Source: Thiothrix sp.
GTDB lineage: Bacteria; Pseudomonadota; Gammaproteobacteria; Thiotrichales; Thiotrichaceae
Length of the DNA: 64,000 nt
NCBI GenBank assembly: GCA_008015155.1
Contig: SSFA01000013.1
Location: 86,995-150,994, forward strand
Reading direction: 5' to 3'
Shown here: positions 61,961 to 64,000 of the stretch, one piece after another
Numbering within the stretch: position 1 is the stretch's first letter
Layout of the letters: the number at the start of each line of letters is the position of its first letter
Program-made: the position numbers and the translations under genes
Notes under the pieces: model-generated
The model's input: only the letters and a program-made list of their open reading frames with translations
Database searches by the model: none
Told to the model about the DNA's origin: nothing

Positions 61961-62974
61961 ATGGCAAAAGAACCTAAAAAGGGCAAAGCAAGCATGCCAT
62001 CGGTATTGGCATTTGAGAAAAAATTAGTGCCTTCCGATGCGCAATTGTTTGCGGTGAATTGGGCAGAGCGCCACGGCACAGCACAGGGTTTGAAGCTACA
62101 AGAGAAGTCGGTGCGCGGTACAATTTCTAATCGTTTATCCACTGCTTTGGAAAATGACCCTACCAAATTGGATGCGGAAGTGGAAAAAGCTAATTTACAA
62201 ACGGTCGATCATTGTGCGCTACCGAATGATAAAGATACTTTAAAACTACGCTTTACGCTCAAAGTATTAAGTGGTGTAGCTACACCTTCTGCTTGTAACA
62301 GTCCCGATTTCAATGAAACCTATAGAACTGCTGTGAACAGTTATGTGGAAAAAACTGGCTTTAAAGAATTAGCTCAACGTTATGCGACCAATATCGCGAA
62401 TGCGCGTTTCTTGTGGCGTAATCGTGTGGGTGCGGAGCAGCTTGAAGTACGTGTCACGCATGTTAATAGTGAAGCGAAAACGCAGTGGGTGTTTGATGCT
62501 AAAGCGATTGGTTTAATCGGGTTTGATAACCAAGCGGTAAAAGCTTTAGCGACAGTGATATCGGATAGCTTAAGCGGTAAAACGGAGTTTGCCTTGCTGG
62601 ATATTGAAGCTTATAGCCAATTGGGTGAAGGGCAGGAGGTTTATCCTAGCGAAGAGCTAGTTACTGAAAAAGGTGATAAGAGCAAGATTCTGTATGACAC
62701 GGATGGGGTAGCTGCCTTGCATTCGCAGAAAGTCGGCAATGCACTGCGCACGATTGATACTTGGTATGCTGATAGTGTGGAGCGCCCGATTGCGGTGGAG
62801 GCTTATGGCGCGGTGACGAATTTAGGGACAGCGTATCGCAAGCCTACCGAGAAAAAGGATTTTTACACGCTGTTTGATAAGTTCGGGACGGGCGAAACGA
62901 TTGGCGAAAATGAAGCGCATTATGTCATGGCGATGTTGGTGCGCGGTGGTGTGTTTGGTCAGTCCTCGAAATAG
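61961..62974 (+). CDS. csy3: Csy3 (Cas7f), Cascade backbone subunit
   Basis: The 337-residue protein forms the six-copy filament along the spacer part of the crRNA. MPSVLAFEKKLVPSDAQLFA near the start and EQLEVRVTHVNSEAKTQWVFDA are typical of Csy3. AAGGAG lies before the ATG. The gene is 14 bases after csy2 and nine before csy4. Confidence 0.95.
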   Translation: MAKEPKKGKASMPSVLAFEKKLVPSDAQLFAVNWAERHGTAQGLKLQEKSVRGTISNRLSTALENDPTKLDAEVEKANLQTVDHCALPNDKDTLKLRFTLKVLSGVATPSACNSPDFNETYRTAVNSYVEKTGFKELAQRYATNIANARFLWRNRVGAEQLEVRVTHVNSEAKTQWVFDAKAIGLIGFDNQAVKALATVISDSLSGKTEFALLDIEAYSQLGEGQEVYPSEELVTEKGDKSKILYDTDGVAALHSQKVGNALRTIDTWYADSVERPIAVEAYGAVTNLGTAYRKPTEKKDFYTLFDKFGTGETIGENEAHYVMAMLVRGGVFGQSSK

Positions 62975-62983
62975 GCGGCGCTT

Positions 62984-63583
62984 ATGTATCACTACATCGA
63001 ATTAACTTGCCTACCGGATGAGGGCGTGCCTGCTGCTTTTATTATGGGCAAAGTGATGGATATTGTGCATCTATGCTTAGTCAATCGGCAAAAGGAGTTG
63101 GGGCATAATCCGGTGGGTTTAAGCTTTCCTGAGTATCGTTATGATTTAGATGAGAGCGGTAAGCTAAAAGAAGCGCGCATTGGTACGAAGCTACGCTTAT
63201 TTAGTTTGGATGCTGCGCATTTAGAGCCGTTGAATCTAAAGACTCAATTGCGCCGTTTAGAGGATTATGTACATCAGCGTCAAACTTCTATTGAGCGCCC
63301 TAATTTGAATTTTGCTACCTTCCAGCGTGTACAGGTGCGTTCTTCAGTGGAGCGTTTGGTGCGGCGGCGGGTGAAAACTTTGGGGCAGTCTATGGAGGTG
63401 GCGCAGGCAAGCTTTAAGGATTTTACAGAGGCGCGTAGTGATTTGCCCTTTTTGCAGTTGCATAGTCAAAGCAGTGAGCAAGCGTTTCGTTTGTTTATTC
63501 GTAAACAGGCGGCTTCCAAACCTGAGCGTTGGCAATTCAGTTCGTATGGTTTGAGTGCTTCGGCAGGCGTACCGGATTTTTAG
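62984..63583 (+). CDS. csy4: Csy4 (Cas6f), CRISPR RNA endonuclease
   Basis: The 199-residue protein cuts pre-crRNA at the repeat hairpin and stays bound. The catalytic His29 is in IVHLCL at the expected place. The arginine-rich helix (RSSVERLVRRRVK, about 119-131) that grips the hairpin is intact, and the C-terminus FSSYGLSASAGVPDF is typical. The gene is the last of the operon and ends about 140 bases before the array. Confidence 0.95.
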   Translation: MYHYIELTCLPDEGVPAAFIMGKVMDIVHLCLVNRQKELGHNPVGLSFPEYRYDLDESGKLKEARIGTKLRLFSLDAAHLEPLNLKTQLRRLEDYVHQRQTSIERPNLNFATFQRVQVRSSVERLVRRRVKTLGQSMEVAQASFKDFTEARSDLPFLQLHSQSSEQAFRLFIRKQAASKPERWQFSSYGLSASAGVPDF

Positions 63584-63720
63584 AGTTTGACCCTAATTTT
63601 GCCGAGCCAAAACCGCTCTTTAACAATCAAAGACTTAGAGAGCCACTAGAAAAAAGGGGTAAAGCTTAGGCTTTGCCGCTTTTTGTTTGAAAAACCGGGG
63701 CTTATCGAGTTATAGTCCCT
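63584..63720 (+). promoter_or_regulatory. CRISPR leader with IHF site
   Basis: This AT-rich leader between csy4 and the first repeat contains a full match to the IHF consensus WATCAANNNNTTR at 63625-63637, about 84 bases before the first repeat. In type I-F systems IHF bends the leader for spacer integration. The array promoter is presumably here as well. Confidence 0.72.
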
Positions 63721-64000
63721 GTTCACTGCCGCTTGGGCAGCTTAGAAAACCAACTGCGGACGGGAAGGCAGTGGAAGCATGTTCACTGCCGCTTGGGCAG
63801 CTTAGAAAGCCCGCACCAACACCCAAAGCTGAAGCACCAAGTTCACTGCCGCTTGGGCAGCTTAGAAATTTTCGGAAGAGGAAAAGGCAAAGTTCAAGAC
63901 GTTCACTGCCGCTTGGGCAGCTTAGAAAATGAATCGGTAGACGAAGTAAAACATTATCGTGTTCACTGCCGCTTGGGCAGCTTAGAAATTGTACTGGTTA
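63721..64000 (+). CRISPR. Type I-F CRISPR array, leader end (continues beyond window)
   Basis: Five identical 28-bp repeats start at 63721, 63781, 63841, 63901 and 63961, exactly 60 bases apart, giving 32-base spacers; the fifth spacer is cut by the window end. Each repeat begins GTTCACTGCC and ends CTTAGAAA. The CTGCC/GGCAG stem (repeat bases 6-10 and 16-20) with a five-base loop is the Csy4 substrate, and cleavage after base 20 leaves an 8-base 5' handle. The repeats are perfect, as expected at the leader-proximal, most recent end. Confidence 0.97.

Noticed and set aside
63687..63932. An 81-codon ORF over the array with a repeated SLPLGQLRK peptide
   Set aside because: The peptide repeat is simply the translated CRISPR repeat.

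Overview
The window reads as a chromosomal segment of a moderate-GC, Gram-negative gammaproteobacterium. The outer-membrane FadL-type porin, FimV-like protein, DsbB, CreD, class C penicillin-binding protein, RuvB and type I-F CRISPR-Cas genes all fit. A sulfur-oxidising or Thiotrichales-like host is my guess from overall gene content and is not proven. The LexA sites are of the GTTC-N7-GTTC kind, which is not the usual enterobacterial CTGT-N8-ACAG type.

Layout. 1-868: 3' end of a PBP1C gene. 937-14473 (possibly to 14905): a large retron. It begins with two tandem msr-msd RNA genes, each with its own promoter and terminator. Four tightly linked genes follow: a BRCT/helical-repeat protein, a 2159-residue WD40-like/HEAT-repeat protein, a winged-helix/SWIM zinc-finger protein and a retron reverse transcriptase with NAxxH, YADD and VTG motifs. 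A DUF4259 gene is attached at the end. 15208-23050: small secreted proteins, LysR, HxlR and GlxA-type regulators, an oxidoreductase, VOC proteins and an MFS transporter. 23109-32837: SH3 protein, Cu/Zn superoxide dismutase, the sulfate-assimilation pair cysH-cysI, a GST, DsbB, a BaeSR-like two-component system and an HPP membrane protein. 32899-35580: lexA with three LexA boxes, then two unrecognised membrane proteins. 35711-54541: FimV-like protein, hydrolase, adenosine kinase, transporters, CreD, a FadL/lipase pair, RuvB, a CPBP protease, cytosine deaminase, NfeD/SPFH and a degenerate GGDEF protein. 54771-64000: a type I-F CRISPR-Cas locus (cas1, cas2-3, csy1-4, array), with a Phd/VapC toxin-antitoxin pair placed between cas3 and csy1.

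The two defence loci are the most interesting parts. In the retron, the two non-coding RNAs are nearly identical except in parts of the long msd hairpin, where both arms have changed together so that pairing is kept. One RT may therefore make two msDNAs with different duplex sequences. The promoter of the second copy overlaps a LexA-like box closely resembling those in front of lexA, suggesting DNA-damage control. In the CRISPR locus, cas1 carries one in-frame TGA after all catalytic residues, so spacer acquisition may be crippled while the interference genes look intact. The array continues past the window end.
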